From positions 1 through 12,471 of the forward strand of contig CAYGZL010000010.1 in the NCBI GenBank assembly GCA_964354345.1: a DNA stretch of 12,471 nt. The letters are read 5' to 3'. The stretch comes from CAYGZL01 sp964354345 (GTDB taxonomy: Bacteria; Chloroflexota; Anaerolineae; Anaerolineales; UBA4823). A model generated the notes under the pieces. The model worked only from the letters and a program-made list of their open reading frames with translations, ran no database searches and was not told the DNA's origin. Positions 6,677 to 12,471 of this stretch are shown piece after piece (the first letter of the stretch is position 1; each line of letters opens with the position of its first letter). The translations under genes and the position numbers were made by a program.

Positions 6677-6704
6677 ATTGTAGCACAATGTTATCAGGGT
6701 GAAA
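6677..6704 (-). promoter_or_regulatory. Promoter for the URO-D-like/membrane/TPR operon
   Basis: On the minus strand an extended -10, TGC-TACAAT (hexamer 6677-6682), is preceded at 16 bases by a weak -35, TTTCAC (6699-6704). Start would be near 6670, giving a leader of about 33 bases. The -10 is part of an inverted repeat ATTGT-GCT-ACAAT (6677-6689), which could be an operator. The -35 lies inside the last codons of mntP. Confidence 0.55.
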
Positions 6705-7266
6705 CCTGAAACAAGTGAGTTATGATGATCCGTAATCCAATCGCGATCAGCAAAAGACCGCCGAACACCTCCATCCGTTTGCCGAAGCGCTCCCCCAGCA
6801 CGCTTCCGAAACGCAATCCGATCACCACCATCACCAACGAGACGGTCCCAATGATGATCGATGCCAGTAAAACCGGCAGGTGCAGCATCCCCATGCTCAG
6901 CCCGACCGCCAGTGCGTCGATGCTGGTGGCAACGCTGAGCATCAAGAGTAATCCGCCACGCGAAGGATCTGAGGTATAGCTGGTGTGTTCGGGGTGAAAG
7001 CCAGAATAGACCATCCGCCCCCCGACATACGCCAGCAGGCCGAAGGCAATCCAATGGTCGAACGGGCTGATCCAGTTGGCCAGCTCTGCCCCAGCCAGCC
7101 AGCCCAACAGGGTCATCAACCCTTGAAATAAGCCCATATGCCAGGACAGGCGGAAAATCGGACGTATCGAGTTGGCATGGCGGGTGGTGCCAATTCCCAG
7201 GGCGACCGCGAAACAATCCATCGCTAATCCCAGGGCAACCGTGAATATTGTGATGATATCTGACAC
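6694..7266 (-). CDS. mntP: Manganese efflux pump MntP
   Basis: The product is 190 residues and six-helix in character, matching the ~188 residues of E. coli MntP. Key repeats are 'ALGLAMDCFAVALG' (D17) and 'SVATSIDALAVG' (D117), equivalent to the paired acidic sites in the two halves of the family (D16 and D118 in E. coli), plus 'HWIAFGLLAYVGGRM' (71-85). The family exports Mn2+ across the inner membrane. The start is set at GTG 7266: it gives the family length, and a good promoter ends directly before it. An in-frame ATG at 7410 would add 48 residues with no family likeness and would overlap the divergent MFS start. No Shine-Dalgarno sits at a usual distance, consistent with a leaderless message. 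It diverges from the MFS operon. GH4 and UxuA nearby are Mn-using families. Confidence 0.9.
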   Translation of the reverse strand: MSDIITIFTVALGLAMDCFAVALGIGTTRHANSIRPIFRLSWHMGLFQGLMTLLGWLAGAELANWISPFDHWIAFGLLAYVGGRMVYSGFHPEHTSYTSDPSRGGLLLMLSVATSIDALAVGLSMGMLHLPVLLASIIIGTVSLVMVVIGLRFGSVLGERFGKRMEVFGGLLLIAIGLRIIITHLFQVSP

Positions 7267-7274
7267 AACGACAT

Positions 7275-7303
7275 ATTGTAGCCACCTAACACCTTGCTGT
7301 AAA
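7275..7303 (-). promoter_or_regulatory. Sigma-70-type promoter of mntP, predicting a leaderless mRNA
   Basis: On the minus strand TTTACA (-35, 7298-7303) and TACAAT (-10, 7275-7280) each match consensus at 5 of 6 and are 17 bases apart. Transcription would start near 7268, two bases before the GTG at 7266. Confidence 0.65.
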
Positions 7304-7317
7304 GGATTATCCTCCAC

Positions 7318-7338
7318 CCAGGTTACTCCCCCACCTGG
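7318..7338. promoter_or_regulatory. Inverted repeat between divergent mntP and MFS genes
   Basis: CCAGGT (7318-7323) and ACCTGG (7333-7338) form a perfect 6-base dyad around a 9-base pyrimidine-rich spacer. Its centre is about 60 bases upstream of the predicted mntP start. It could be a regulator site. It is not a terminator, having no T-run. No Mn riboswitch could be built here. Confidence 0.35.
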
Positions 7339-7379
7339 TTCACATTCACTGATCCCCTCTGGCGGATTGTCGCGCTTAT

Positions 7380-7388
7380 TGGTATCCT
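7380..7388 (+). promoter_or_regulatory. Extended -10 of the MFS operon, predicting a leaderless mRNA
   Basis: TGG-TATCCT is an extended -10 (TGn plus TAnnnT). Seven bases after the hexamer is 7395, exactly the A of the MFS ATG. No -35 is evident at the usual spacing (TGGCGG). Confidence 0.45.
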
Positions 7389-7396
7389 TGAAGGAT
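7384..7396. promoter_or_regulatory. Palindrome over the MFS -10 and start codon
   Basis: ATCCTT-G-AAGGAT is a perfect 6-1-6 dyad covering the -10 and the first two bases of the MFS ATG. A protein bound here would block transcription; this is a candidate repressor site. The AAGG directly before the ATG is too close to act as a normal ribosome-binding site. Confidence 0.4.
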
Positions 7397-8720
7397 GGCG
7401 ATACATTCACCTGCTCTGTCTCGCCGGGCAGCGATGGGTCTGTCGTGCGCTTCCTATTTTGGCAGCGGCATGGCCATGGTCAGCCTGGGACCGTCCCTGG
7501 CAACATTGGCTGCCCATAACCAGACCAGCCTGGCGGCGATGGGCAGCATTTTTATGGTAACTTTTCTGGGAGGCATGGCCTCCCAGCTCGTTTCCGGACC
7601 GCTCAGTGATCGATTCGGTCAACGTCACGTCCTGGTCATTGGGCAGGCGCTCCTGGCCTTGGGCGCTCTGGGGATCACCCTCAGCCGCAACCTGGCAACC
7701 ACCCTGGCTGCGGGAATCCTGGCCGGTCTGGGGCAGGGCGCCTTTGTTGTGGCGCTCAGCACCCTGGCAGTGATGCTCTATGCCCCTGGTAGCCTGTCTG
7801 TATCACCAGCGGGTAGCCCTCAACCGGGTATGTTCGGCATTTCGTCCGGGGTAGCCGCCGTCAACCTGCTGAATGTTTTCTTTGGGGTGGGAGCCGTCTC
7901 CGGACCAGCGTTGGCTGGTTTATGCCTGGAATGGTGGGGGACGCCGTTGCCGTCAATATGGTTGGCAGCGGGATTATTATTAGTTCTGCTGCCTTTTTTA
8001 GCGCGCATTCCCCGTGTGAGCTACCCCGGGCAACATCCGCAGGCAGGCGTTTCCCGGGGTATCTCACGGGAGCCTTTATCCACCCCGGAAACAGAAACGA
8101 GCAGTCTGGGAAATCCACTTACCGATAATGTGACACGTCCGCAACCGGTTCCGCCCTACCGCTCACCCCGTTTGTGGGCGGGTGGAGCGCTTTTGTTCCT
8201 GTATGTGGGCACGGAAACTTCTTTGGGCGCCTGGACTACCAGTTACATGCAGTCTACAGCGACACTGGCCGCTGCACAAGCTGCCCAGGTTACCGCCAGT
8301 TTTTGGCTGGCCCTGACCTGTGGTCGTCTGTTCAGCACCCTGTTGGGAGTCCGATTTACCCCCCCGCGTCTGCTGACGATCTGTCTGGCTGGTGCGACAT
8401 TGGGCGGTTGGCTTTTAGTATTCAGTCCGGGCGTGCTGGTGCTCACGCTGTTAGCAATTTTAATATTGGGTTTTTGCTTTGGACCGATCTTCCCTACCAC
8501 TGTTGCCACTGTGCCTGCGCTTTTCCCTCACTCGCCAGCCACTGCAGCGTCATTAGTCATTGCCCTGGGCAGTCTGGGCGGGATGTTATTACCCTGGCTA
8601 CAAGGGCTGGTTGTAGCTGGTACCGCACCGTTCACCGGTGTGTGGATGGATGCCGTGGCAATCCTGGTCATGTTGGCGATCCAGATCTCTTTGTCAGGAA
8701 AATTCAGGAAGCAGACATGA
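7395..8720 (+). CDS. MFS transporter, FucP/sugar-permease-like
   Basis: The product is a 441-residue, twelve-helix major facilitator. Loop 2-3 carries MFS motif A, 'GPLSDRFGQR' (about 68-77). The seventh helix begins 'LFLYVGTETSLGAWTTSYM', like the 'YVG.E....W...Y' signature of fucose-permease-type sugar carriers. A long central loop (about 208-260), rich in Pro, Ser and Thr, joins the two six-helix halves. The family moves sugars or drugs by proton symport or antiport; the substrate is not clear. ATG 7395 is chosen because a predicted transcription start coincides with it; ATG 7434 would also leave the first helix intact. The stop overlaps the start of the acyltransferase gene (ATGA), so the two are coupled. 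Confidence 0.87.
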   Translation: MAIHSPALSRRAAMGLSCASYFGSGMAMVSLGPSLATLAAHNQTSLAAMGSIFMVTFLGGMASQLVSGPLSDRFGQRHVLVIGQALLALGALGITLSRNLATTLAAGILAGLGQGAFVVALSTLAVMLYAPGSLSVSPAGSPQPGMFGISSGVAAVNLLNVFFGVGAVSGPALAGLCLEWWGTPLPSIWLAAGLLLVLLPFLARIPRVSYPGQHPQAGVSRGISREPLSTPETETSSLGNPLTDNVTRPQPVPPYRSPRLWAGGALLFLYVGTETSLGAWTTSYMQSTATLAAAQAAQVTASFWLALTCGRLFSTLLGVRFTPPRLLTICLAGATLGGWLLVFSPGVLVLTLLAILILGFCFGPIFPTTVATVPALFPHSPATAASLVIALGSLGGMLLPWLQGLVVAGTAPFTGVWMDAVAILVMLAIQISLSGKFRKQT

Positions 8721-9646
8721 ATACCGATCCCGCCCATGTTCAGCAGCTCACCAACCAGATCTTAGCCGAGTTGTTCATTGCGCTTGGATTGCCCCGTCCT
8801 GGGTTGCTGCGCCGGCTGCTCCGACCCCTCTTCTACAAACCCGCTTACCGCTTTGCCGGGATCGCGGCTACCTTCGACCAGATCACAGCCAACCAGGGTT
8901 TTCGAGCAGCCGCGCAGTGGATGCTGCCGATCTTTGTCAACGATAGCCATCCCACCGGTCAGGAGCGTGTCCCAACTCATGGATCCCTGCTGGTTGTATC
9001 GAACCACCCAGGCGCCTACGACTCCATCGCCATCGCTGCTGCCCTGCCGCGGGATGATCTTAAGATCGTTGTTTCGGGAGTGCCATTTTTACACAACCTG
9101 CCCAATGCCGGTCAGCATTTCTTATATACACCAGGCCTTAAGGACGCCCAGGGTCGCAGCCTGGTGATCCGTGGCGCCATTCGTCACCTGCGGGAGGGTG
9201 GCGCGGTGTTCCTTTTCCCCACTGGTCTGGTGGATCCAGACCCGGAGATGCAGCCGGGAGCAGGTGCTGCATTGTCCAACTGGTCGGGCAGCCTGGAAAT
9301 TATGCTGCGCCAGGCGCCGGAGACGCGCCTGCAGCCAGTGATCGCCAGCGGTGTGCTGGCCAGGCAGGTTTTCCGCAGCCCGATCGTACGCATCCGCCGC
9401 GCCGGGCATCGGCGGCGTGTCCTGGCAGAGTTCTTGCAGGTGGTGCTGCAACTGCTGGTTGGCAAGAAATTCGATCTGGAGCCCAGCCTGACATTCGGCG
9501 ACGCATTACCACCCTTCCGGGAATGGATGGGTGGTGTCGGTGCTGCTGCCGGTCGAGAGGCGAACATGGCCTATATTATTGCGACTGCGCGCCAGGTGCT
9601 GGCTGACCATCTGCAGCGCTTGGGCAAGCGGGCGGTCGGCGGTTAA
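8717..9646 (+). CDS. PlsC-type lysophospholipid acyltransferase-like protein
   Basis: The product is 309 residues starting MNTDPAHVQQ. It has the PlsC/glycerophosphate acyltransferase catalytic HX4D box as 'NHPGAYD' (H97, D102), inside 'LLVVSNHPGAYDSIAIAAA'. The second conserved block is 'FLFPTGLVDP' (165-174), where the usual FPEG Glu is Thr169, a noticeable change in the phosphate-binding loop. Family members transfer acyl chains from acyl-ACP or acyl-CoA to lysophosphatidate or related acceptors at the inner face of the membrane. The start is fixed by the ATGA overlap with the MFS gene; a longer in-frame reading back to 8174 merely overlaps that gene. The next gene follows after 3 bases. 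The acceptor is not predictable. Confidence 0.85.
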   Translation: MNTDPAHVQQLTNQILAELFIALGLPRPGLLRRLLRPLFYKPAYRFAGIAATFDQITANQGFRAAAQWMLPIFVNDSHPTGQERVPTHGSLLVVSNHPGAYDSIAIAAALPRDDLKIVVSGVPFLHNLPNAGQHFLYTPGLKDAQGRSLVIRGAIRHLREGGAVFLFPTGLVDPDPEMQPGAGAALSNWSGSLEIMLRQAPETRLQPVIASGVLARQVFRSPIVRIRRAGHRRRVLAEFLQVVLQLLVGKKFDLEPSLTFGDALPPFREWMGGVGAAAGREANMAYIIATARQVLADHLQRLGKRAVGG

Positions 9647-9649
9647 GCG

Positions 9650-10471
9650 ATGGTCAGCCTGTGTTGGCTTGGTGTGGCAGGCATTGAGCTCAAGACTGAG
9701 TCAGATCCGCGCGGGTTGGTCATCGATCCATATTTCACGCGCATCCCATTCTGGCGGCAGTTCATCGGGCGCATCCAGCCCGATCGGGAGGTAATCGACC
9801 ACCACTTACCAGACGCACGTTTTATCCTGATCTCGCACGCCCATTATGACCATCTTCTCGATGTTCCTGTGATCGCACAGCAAACGGATGCAATCGTTTA
9901 CGGCTCGGCCAATACGGTGGCTTTGCTGCGCACTTTGGGAGTACCGCCTGACCAGGCACGTCTGGTTGTCCCGGGCGATCATTTCGATTTTGGCGAGTTC
10001 ACGGTTGAAGTTATGGCGGCTGTCCACGAGTGGCTGCCCATCTTCACACCTGGCTCTTTGCACCGACATTTGGATTCGCTGCCCCTGCACGCCATAGACT
10101 ACCGCATGGATGCGTTGTACGCCTATCGGATTACAGTAAACGGGTTGACTCTTCAGACTGACCCGGGTTTACGACCCGGCAACCTGCTTGCGGCGGATGT
10201 CTTAATGCTTCTGCCCGACCGGCCTGGGTTGGTGCTGAAGCGGGTTTTGGCGCAAGTGCAGCCACGGCTGGTGATCGCAGTCCATTGGGATGATTTCTGG
10301 CGTCCGCTTTCGCAACCGCTGCGTTCCCGCCCGGCATTGCCCAGCTCAGGCCAGTTCCCAGGTAGAGTTAATCTACGACTTTTCACACGGCGTGTGGCCC
10401 AATACGCGCCATCTGCTCGGGTAGTAGTGCCCCAATTGTTCGAAATTTTTCAAATTGGCAAAGTGATATAA
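9650..10471 (+). CDS. Metallo-beta-lactamase-fold hydrolase (UlaG/RomA-like)
   Basis: The product is 273 residues. The zinc-site motif HxHxDH is intact as 'SHAHYDHL' (H63, H65, D67, H68). It is followed by 'VMAAVHEW', which supplies a further His, by 'LQTDPGLR' (an Asp in the bridging position) and by 'VIAVHWDDF', the last conserved His. The opening 'LCWLGVAGIELKTE....LVIDPYF' is the start usual in UlaG-like and NAPE-PLD-like members, which cleave phosphodiesters or lactones. Lying 3 bases after a PlsC-type gene, a phospholipid or acyl substrate is an attractive guess but unproven. No export signal is seen, so it is probably cytoplasmic. There is no clear Shine-Dalgarno; translation is probably coupled. 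Confidence 0.87.
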   Translation: MVSLCWLGVAGIELKTESDPRGLVIDPYFTRIPFWRQFIGRIQPDREVIDHHLPDARFILISHAHYDHLLDVPVIAQQTDAIVYGSANTVALLRTLGVPPDQARLVVPGDHFDFGEFTVEVMAAVHEWLPIFTPGSLHRHLDSLPLHAIDYRMDALYAYRITVNGLTLQTDPGLRPGNLLAADVLMLLPDRPGLVLKRVLAQVQPRLVIAVHWDDFWRPLSQPLRSRPALPSSGQFPGRVNLRLFTRRVAQYAPSARVVVPQLFEIFQIGKVI

Positions 10472-10472
10472 T
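10464..10472 (+). promoter_or_regulatory. Extended -10 of the coiled-coil gene, predicting a leaderless mRNA
   Basis: TGA-TATAAT is a perfect extended -10 overlapping the end of the upstream gene. The hexamer (10467-10472) is 7 bases from the ATG at 10480, so transcription should begin at or one base before the start codon. There is no Shine-Dalgarno in the 8-base gap. Confidence 0.65.
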
Positions 10473-10479
10473 CCGCTTA

Positions 10480-11019
10480 ATGCCACTTCAGGATCGTTTG
10501 ACCCAAATGAAAAATGATGAGCTCCGGCGCCAGCAAGAGATCGAAGAGGTAAAGAAGAGGATCGCTGACGAGGAGCAGAAGCATCTGCGCGTAATCGAAG
10601 CCCGTTACCGTGCCCTTGAAAAGCGTGCCTGGCACCAGCTTTATCTGGTGCTCCATGCTTTACGGTCGGCTTATCTGCCAGGTCAACCGAGTCACATCTC
10701 AGTAACCCGCGTTGGGCCACCAGAGAAGCCTGCTGTCGAAATCCGATTGGAGTGGGGTGAGCAGCAGGATGGGGATATCCAGTTCGGTTGGCGGCGCGGC
10801 CATCGCGTCAGGATCTTGCTCGATGGGCAATCTTACCTGGTTTATGCCGTCGATAAGCTGGTAAAGCAAGTTTTTGTCCATGACCCTCGCTGGCAGAGCA
10901 GGATCGAAGATACACTGGTGGAAAGTCTGGCAGCCGGTCAGACGGGCTGGGCTGAGGCATGGGATCGCCGGTTACGACCAATTAAGGTGCAGGTCGATAA
11001 ACCGAAATCCCCTCCATAG
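10480..11019 (+). CDS. Coiled-coil protein of unknown function
   Basis: The product is 179 residues. Residues about 5-50 are a highly charged amphipathic helix (from 'MKNDELRRQQEIEEVKKR') with heptad character, probably a coiled coil. Residues about 70-150 look like a compact beta-rich domain ('VEIRLEW', 'IQFGWRRGHRVRILLDGQSY', 'VYAVDKLVKQVFVHDP'). I do not recognise a family. No signal peptide or membrane segment is present. It follows the hydrolase gene by 8 bases but seems to have its own leaderless promoter, so it can be expressed apart from the operon. Its last 38 bases overlap the end of the convergent URO-D-like gene. Confidence 0.75.
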   Translation: MPLQDRLTQMKNDELRRQQEIEEVKKRIADEEQKHLRVIEARYRALEKRAWHQLYLVLHALRSAYLPGQPSHISVTRVGPPEKPAVEIRLEWGEQQDGDIQFGWRRGHRVRILLDGQSYLVYAVDKLVKQVFVHDPRWQSRIEDTLVESLAAGQTGWAEAWDRRLRPIKVQVDKPKSPP

Positions 11020-12106
11020 CCACTTCGTACATCGCGATCAGGTTCTCAACCTGACAACTGTTATCGGCTTCCGTCGTCGAGCCCATGAAGTATCCCGGGT
11101 AAGCGTCGCGGATCGCCTGTCGGCATACCTCCCGCACTTCTTCTGGGGTTCCATTCGAGAGCAACTGGCTCATATCGATGCCACCCGCCAGGAACAAGCG
11201 CGGGTACTTGCGGCGTACTTCTGCCAGGTTCATGCCTGCCACGGTCTCGATCGGATTCAATCCGTCGATGCCAGTTGCCACCAGGTCGTCCATCACATCC
11301 ATCACATAGCCGTCTGAGTGGAACAGGCACTGGATGCCATGCTCATGCCAGGCGTCATTCAGCCGTTTCAGGCGCGGAAAGAACTCAGCTCGCAGGAATT
11401 TCGGTGAGTACAACAGGTGGTTCTTGTAGGCGATGTCGCCGTAGGTCAGCACGGCCGGCGACAAGTGTGCATCCGCCACGGCATGGCAGACGGTGATATT
11501 GTGGGTGGTGAATGTTTCTAAGAACGCAGAGACCAGGCTAGGGTCGTCGGCCATCAGGTAAGCTAACAATTGAAATCCCAGGCGGTACAGCATCTCGTCC
11601 AGGCCGGTGCCTTGCTCAGCCAGCAGGTGTACTGTATCGCCCAGGTGGCCGACCGTATGTTCCAGGAAATTCCTGCGATAGCGTTCCCCATACGTGCGTG
11701 GATTGAGTCGGATGGCTTTGGTCTCCGCTTCAGTGCGACAGATCCGCCTGTGCAGGTACGCCTTGGCGCCCTCCAGGTCATCAAACGGTCGCTGGCTGAT
11801 CCAACTGGTCTTTTCCCAGGTATCTTCGTGGATCACGAAGCCATCTTCGTCAACGATATCGCGATCGATCAGCGGACCGAAATCGCTTGTGCGGGTCATA
11901 TCCAGGAAGCGCGCGATCGCCTTTCCAGTGAGGCGTTTATATGCCCGGCGAGTGGGCTCATCCTCCAGGCGGGGCGGGAGCGTTTCACCGCTGAAATGCT
12001 CGATCGCCCGGTCGCAGATCAGCAGGTCATAAAGCGGAACCCGGTCGGTCTCCTGGCAGGCCATGGTGCGCAGGATGCGTTCACGTTTTGTAAGAATGGT
12101 GGGCAT
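10982..12106 (-). CDS. URO-D-superfamily protein, not HemE (second paralog)
   Basis: The product is 374 residues with the same barrel as the paralog at 5522-6637, opening 'LTKRERILRTMACQETDRVP'. Shared stretches are 'AYLMADDPSLV', 'DIAYKNHLLYSPKF' and the His-rich 'HEHGI', followed by 'HSDG' at 263-266. Both proteins have this motif at the same distance from the C-terminus. 'HSDG' replaces the His-x-Cys-Gly zinc site of corrinoid methyltransferases by His-x-Asp-Gly, and the HemE 'RQAGR' loop is absent. So neither heme synthesis nor classical methyl transfer is supported. 'LAGGIDMSQLLSNGTPEEV' near 307-325 is typical of the superfamily. No Shine-Dalgarno precedes the ATG; a TATAAT would give a leader of about 5 bases. 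It diverges from the last gene. Reaction unknown. Confidence 0.85.
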   Translation of the reverse strand: MPTILTKRERILRTMACQETDRVPLYDLLICDRAIEHFSGETLPPRLEDEPTRRAYKRLTGKAIARFLDMTRTSDFGPLIDRDIVDEDGFVIHEDTWEKTSWISQRPFDDLEGAKAYLHRRICRTEAETKAIRLNPRTYGERYRRNFLEHTVGHLGDTVHLLAEQGTGLDEMLYRLGFQLLAYLMADDPSLVSAFLETFTTHNITVCHAVADAHLSPAVLTYGDIAYKNHLLYSPKFLRAEFFPRLKRLNDAWHEHGIQCLFHSDGYVMDVMDDLVATGIDGLNPIETVAGMNLAEVRRKYPRLFLAGGIDMSQLLSNGTPEEVREVCRQAIRDAYPGYFMGSTTEADNSCQVENLIAMYEVAMEGISVYRPAP

Positions 12107-12117
12107 GTAATTATCTT

Positions 12118-12123
12118 ATTATA
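12118..12123 (-). promoter_or_regulatory. -10 element of the second URO-D-like gene
   Basis: TATAAT on the minus strand, preceded directly by TG. Start would fall near 12111, five bases before the ATG at 12106. No convincing -35 is found at 17 bases (ATTCGC). Confidence 0.5.
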
Positions 12124-12140
12124 CAGAAAGATATGTTATA

Positions 12141-12160
12141 GCGAATACCGAGTATATCGC
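12141..12160. promoter_or_regulatory. Imperfect hairpin in the divergent control region
   Basis: GCGAATAC (12141-12148) pairs with GTATATCGC (12152-12160) around CGA, with one bulged base. It lies just upstream of the -10 of the second URO-D-like gene, between the two divergent promoters. It is a possible operator; support is weak. Confidence 0.25.
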
Positions 12161-12190
12161 ATTACGTTAATAAATACTCAGGGATCTACA

Positions 12191-12206
12191 TCTTGACAGG
12201 TCAAGA
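12191..12206. promoter_or_regulatory. Perfect 7-2-7 palindrome over the -35 box (candidate operator)
   Basis: TCTTGAC-AG-GTCAAGA is a perfect dyad with a 2-base spacer that contains the TTGACA -35 hexamer of the last gene. A repressor bound here would block RNA polymerase. The binding protein is not encoded in the window. Confidence 0.6.
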
Positions 12207-12220
12207 ATGTGGCCTATGAT
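12193..12220 (+). promoter_or_regulatory. Sigma-70-type promoter of the exported-protein gene
   Basis: TTGACA (12193-12198, perfect) and TATGAT (12215-12220, 5 of 6) are 16 bases apart. Start would be near 12227, giving a leader of about 28 bases that includes the ribosome-binding site. Confidence 0.7.
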
Positions 12221-12243
12221 AGTAAGTATCGGTTAAGTATATT

Positions 12244-12250
12244 GGAGGTG
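12244..12250 (+). promoter_or_regulatory. Ribosome-binding site of the exported-protein gene
   Basis: GGAGGTG ends four bases before the ATG at 12255. It is the strongest Shine-Dalgarno on the plus strand of the window and fixes this start. Confidence 0.85.
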
Positions 12251-12254
12251 AAAA

Positions 12255-12471
12255 ATGGCTAAGATCTCCAAAAGATACCTTTTTTTGATTTTTGTACTAA
12301 TTATCGCCTGCCTCTTAATATGGGGGAATTCGGGAGTAAGTGCGCAAGAGAGTGGGAAAAAGAAGATCACAATTTATTGGACTGACAGAGGGATTAAAAC
12401 ATACCAGGAGTATGAAAGGCGAAATTCAACTAATTTTGGCTCCGATTTCACTCCCATCTTCCCGGTCTCTG
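12255..12471 (+). CDS. Exported protein, N-terminal fragment (cut by window edge)
   Basis: Seventy-two codons are visible, starting MAKISKRYLFLIFVLIIACL. A basic start (KR), a hydrophobic core (8-23) and 'SGVSA' before Gln31 form a Sec signal peptide, with cleavage after Ala30 likely. 'IIAC' at 16-19 also fits a lipobox, so a lipoprotein cannot be ruled out. The mature part begins 'QESGKKKITIYWTDRGIKTY'; I recognise no family. The gene is AT-rich (many AAA, ATT, TTT codons) compared with the rest of the window, which could mean recent acquisition or just a different class of gene. It diverges from the second URO-D-like gene and has a strong, probably repressible promoter. Confidence 0.8.
   Translation, partial: MAKISKRYLFLIFVLIIACLLIWGNSGVSAQESGKKKITIYWTDRGIKTYQEYERRNSTNFGSDFTPIFPVS

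Noticed and set aside
6694..6709. TCAGG-GTGAAA-CCTGA as an mntP terminator.
   Set aside because: Only five pairs and no T-run follows; it overlaps the stop codon and the next promoter.
6671..7285. A 204-residue minus-strand reading frame.
   Set aside because: It is a shadow of mntP in another frame, with low-complexity Arg/Gly/His-rich sequence and no family likeness.
7267..7394. Mn-sensing yybP-ykoY riboswitch upstream of mntP (GGGGGAGTA and AGCAAGG are present on the minus strand).
   Set aside because: The two pieces are only about 27 bases apart, the arms between them do not form the expected stems, and a good promoter lies downstream of them, so they would not be transcribed.
7267..7410. 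Longer MntP starting at ATG 7410 (238 residues).
   Set aside because: The extra 48 residues have no membrane or family character, overlap the divergent MFS start and lie upstream of the best promoter.
8174..8716. Longer acyltransferase frame starting at 8174 (490 residues).
   Set aside because: The first 181 residues are the MFS gene read in another frame; the ATGA start at 8717 has the family N-terminus.
1..12471. tRNA, rRNA, transposase, integrase, CRISPR array or toxin-antitoxin pair.
   Set aside because: None was recognised by eye on either strand: no transposase or integrase-like protein, no regularly spaced repeats, and no tRNA TPsiC-loop sequence in the gaps.

Overview
The window holds thirteen protein-coding genes packed at bacterial density. 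No RNA gene, mobile element or CRISPR array was found. The mix of an Anaerolineae-like sugar-acid catabolic set, divergent uroporphyrinogen-decarboxylase (URO-D)-like proteins and short interspersed tandem repeats suggests an uncultured member of the Chloroflexota. That placement is an impression from gene content, not a phylogenetic result. Most of the window is moderately GC-rich; the last ~360 bases are visibly AT-rich.

Left part, all minus strand (read right to left from 6637 to 1): a URO-D-like protein, a small three-helix membrane protein and a helical-repeat (TPR-like) protein form a tight group with 16 and 21 base gaps. After a 141-base gap comes mannonate dehydratase (UxuA). After a further 216-base gap, which carries a promoter, a palindrome and a tandem repeat, lies a second tight operon: bacterioferritin, a GH4 glycosidase, an enolase-superfamily sugar-acid dehydratase and a GNAT acetyltransferase cut by the window edge. 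Its gaps are only 4, 1 and 1 bases. GH4, the enolase-superfamily dehydratase and UxuA fit a route from uronic-acid glycosides to aldonates and 2-keto-3-deoxy-gluconate. The later enzymes of that route are not in the window. Both GH4 and UxuA families need Mn or Fe, which may explain the iron-storage gene and the nearby Mn exporter, but this is inference.

Centre: mntP (minus, 6694-7266) diverges from a plus-strand operon of MFS transporter, PlsC-type acyltransferase, metallo-beta-lactamase-fold hydrolase and a coiled-coil protein (7395-11019). The first two genes of that operon overlap by ATGA. mntP, the MFS gene and the coiled-coil gene each have a -10 element placed so that transcription would begin at or within about two bases of the start codon. 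This indicates leaderless mRNAs, whereas bfr, the membrane protein and the last gene have ordinary Shine-Dalgarno sites.

Right end: a second URO-D-like paralog (minus) overlaps the coiled-coil gene tail-to-tail by 38 bases. It diverges from a truncated AT-rich gene for an exported protein. That gene has a near-consensus promoter with a perfect 7-2-7 palindrome over its -35 box.

I found no clear new defence or mobile system. The most unusual points are the bfr-GH4 translational coupling, the leaderless promoters, the two noncanonical URO-D paralogs and the operator-like palindromes.
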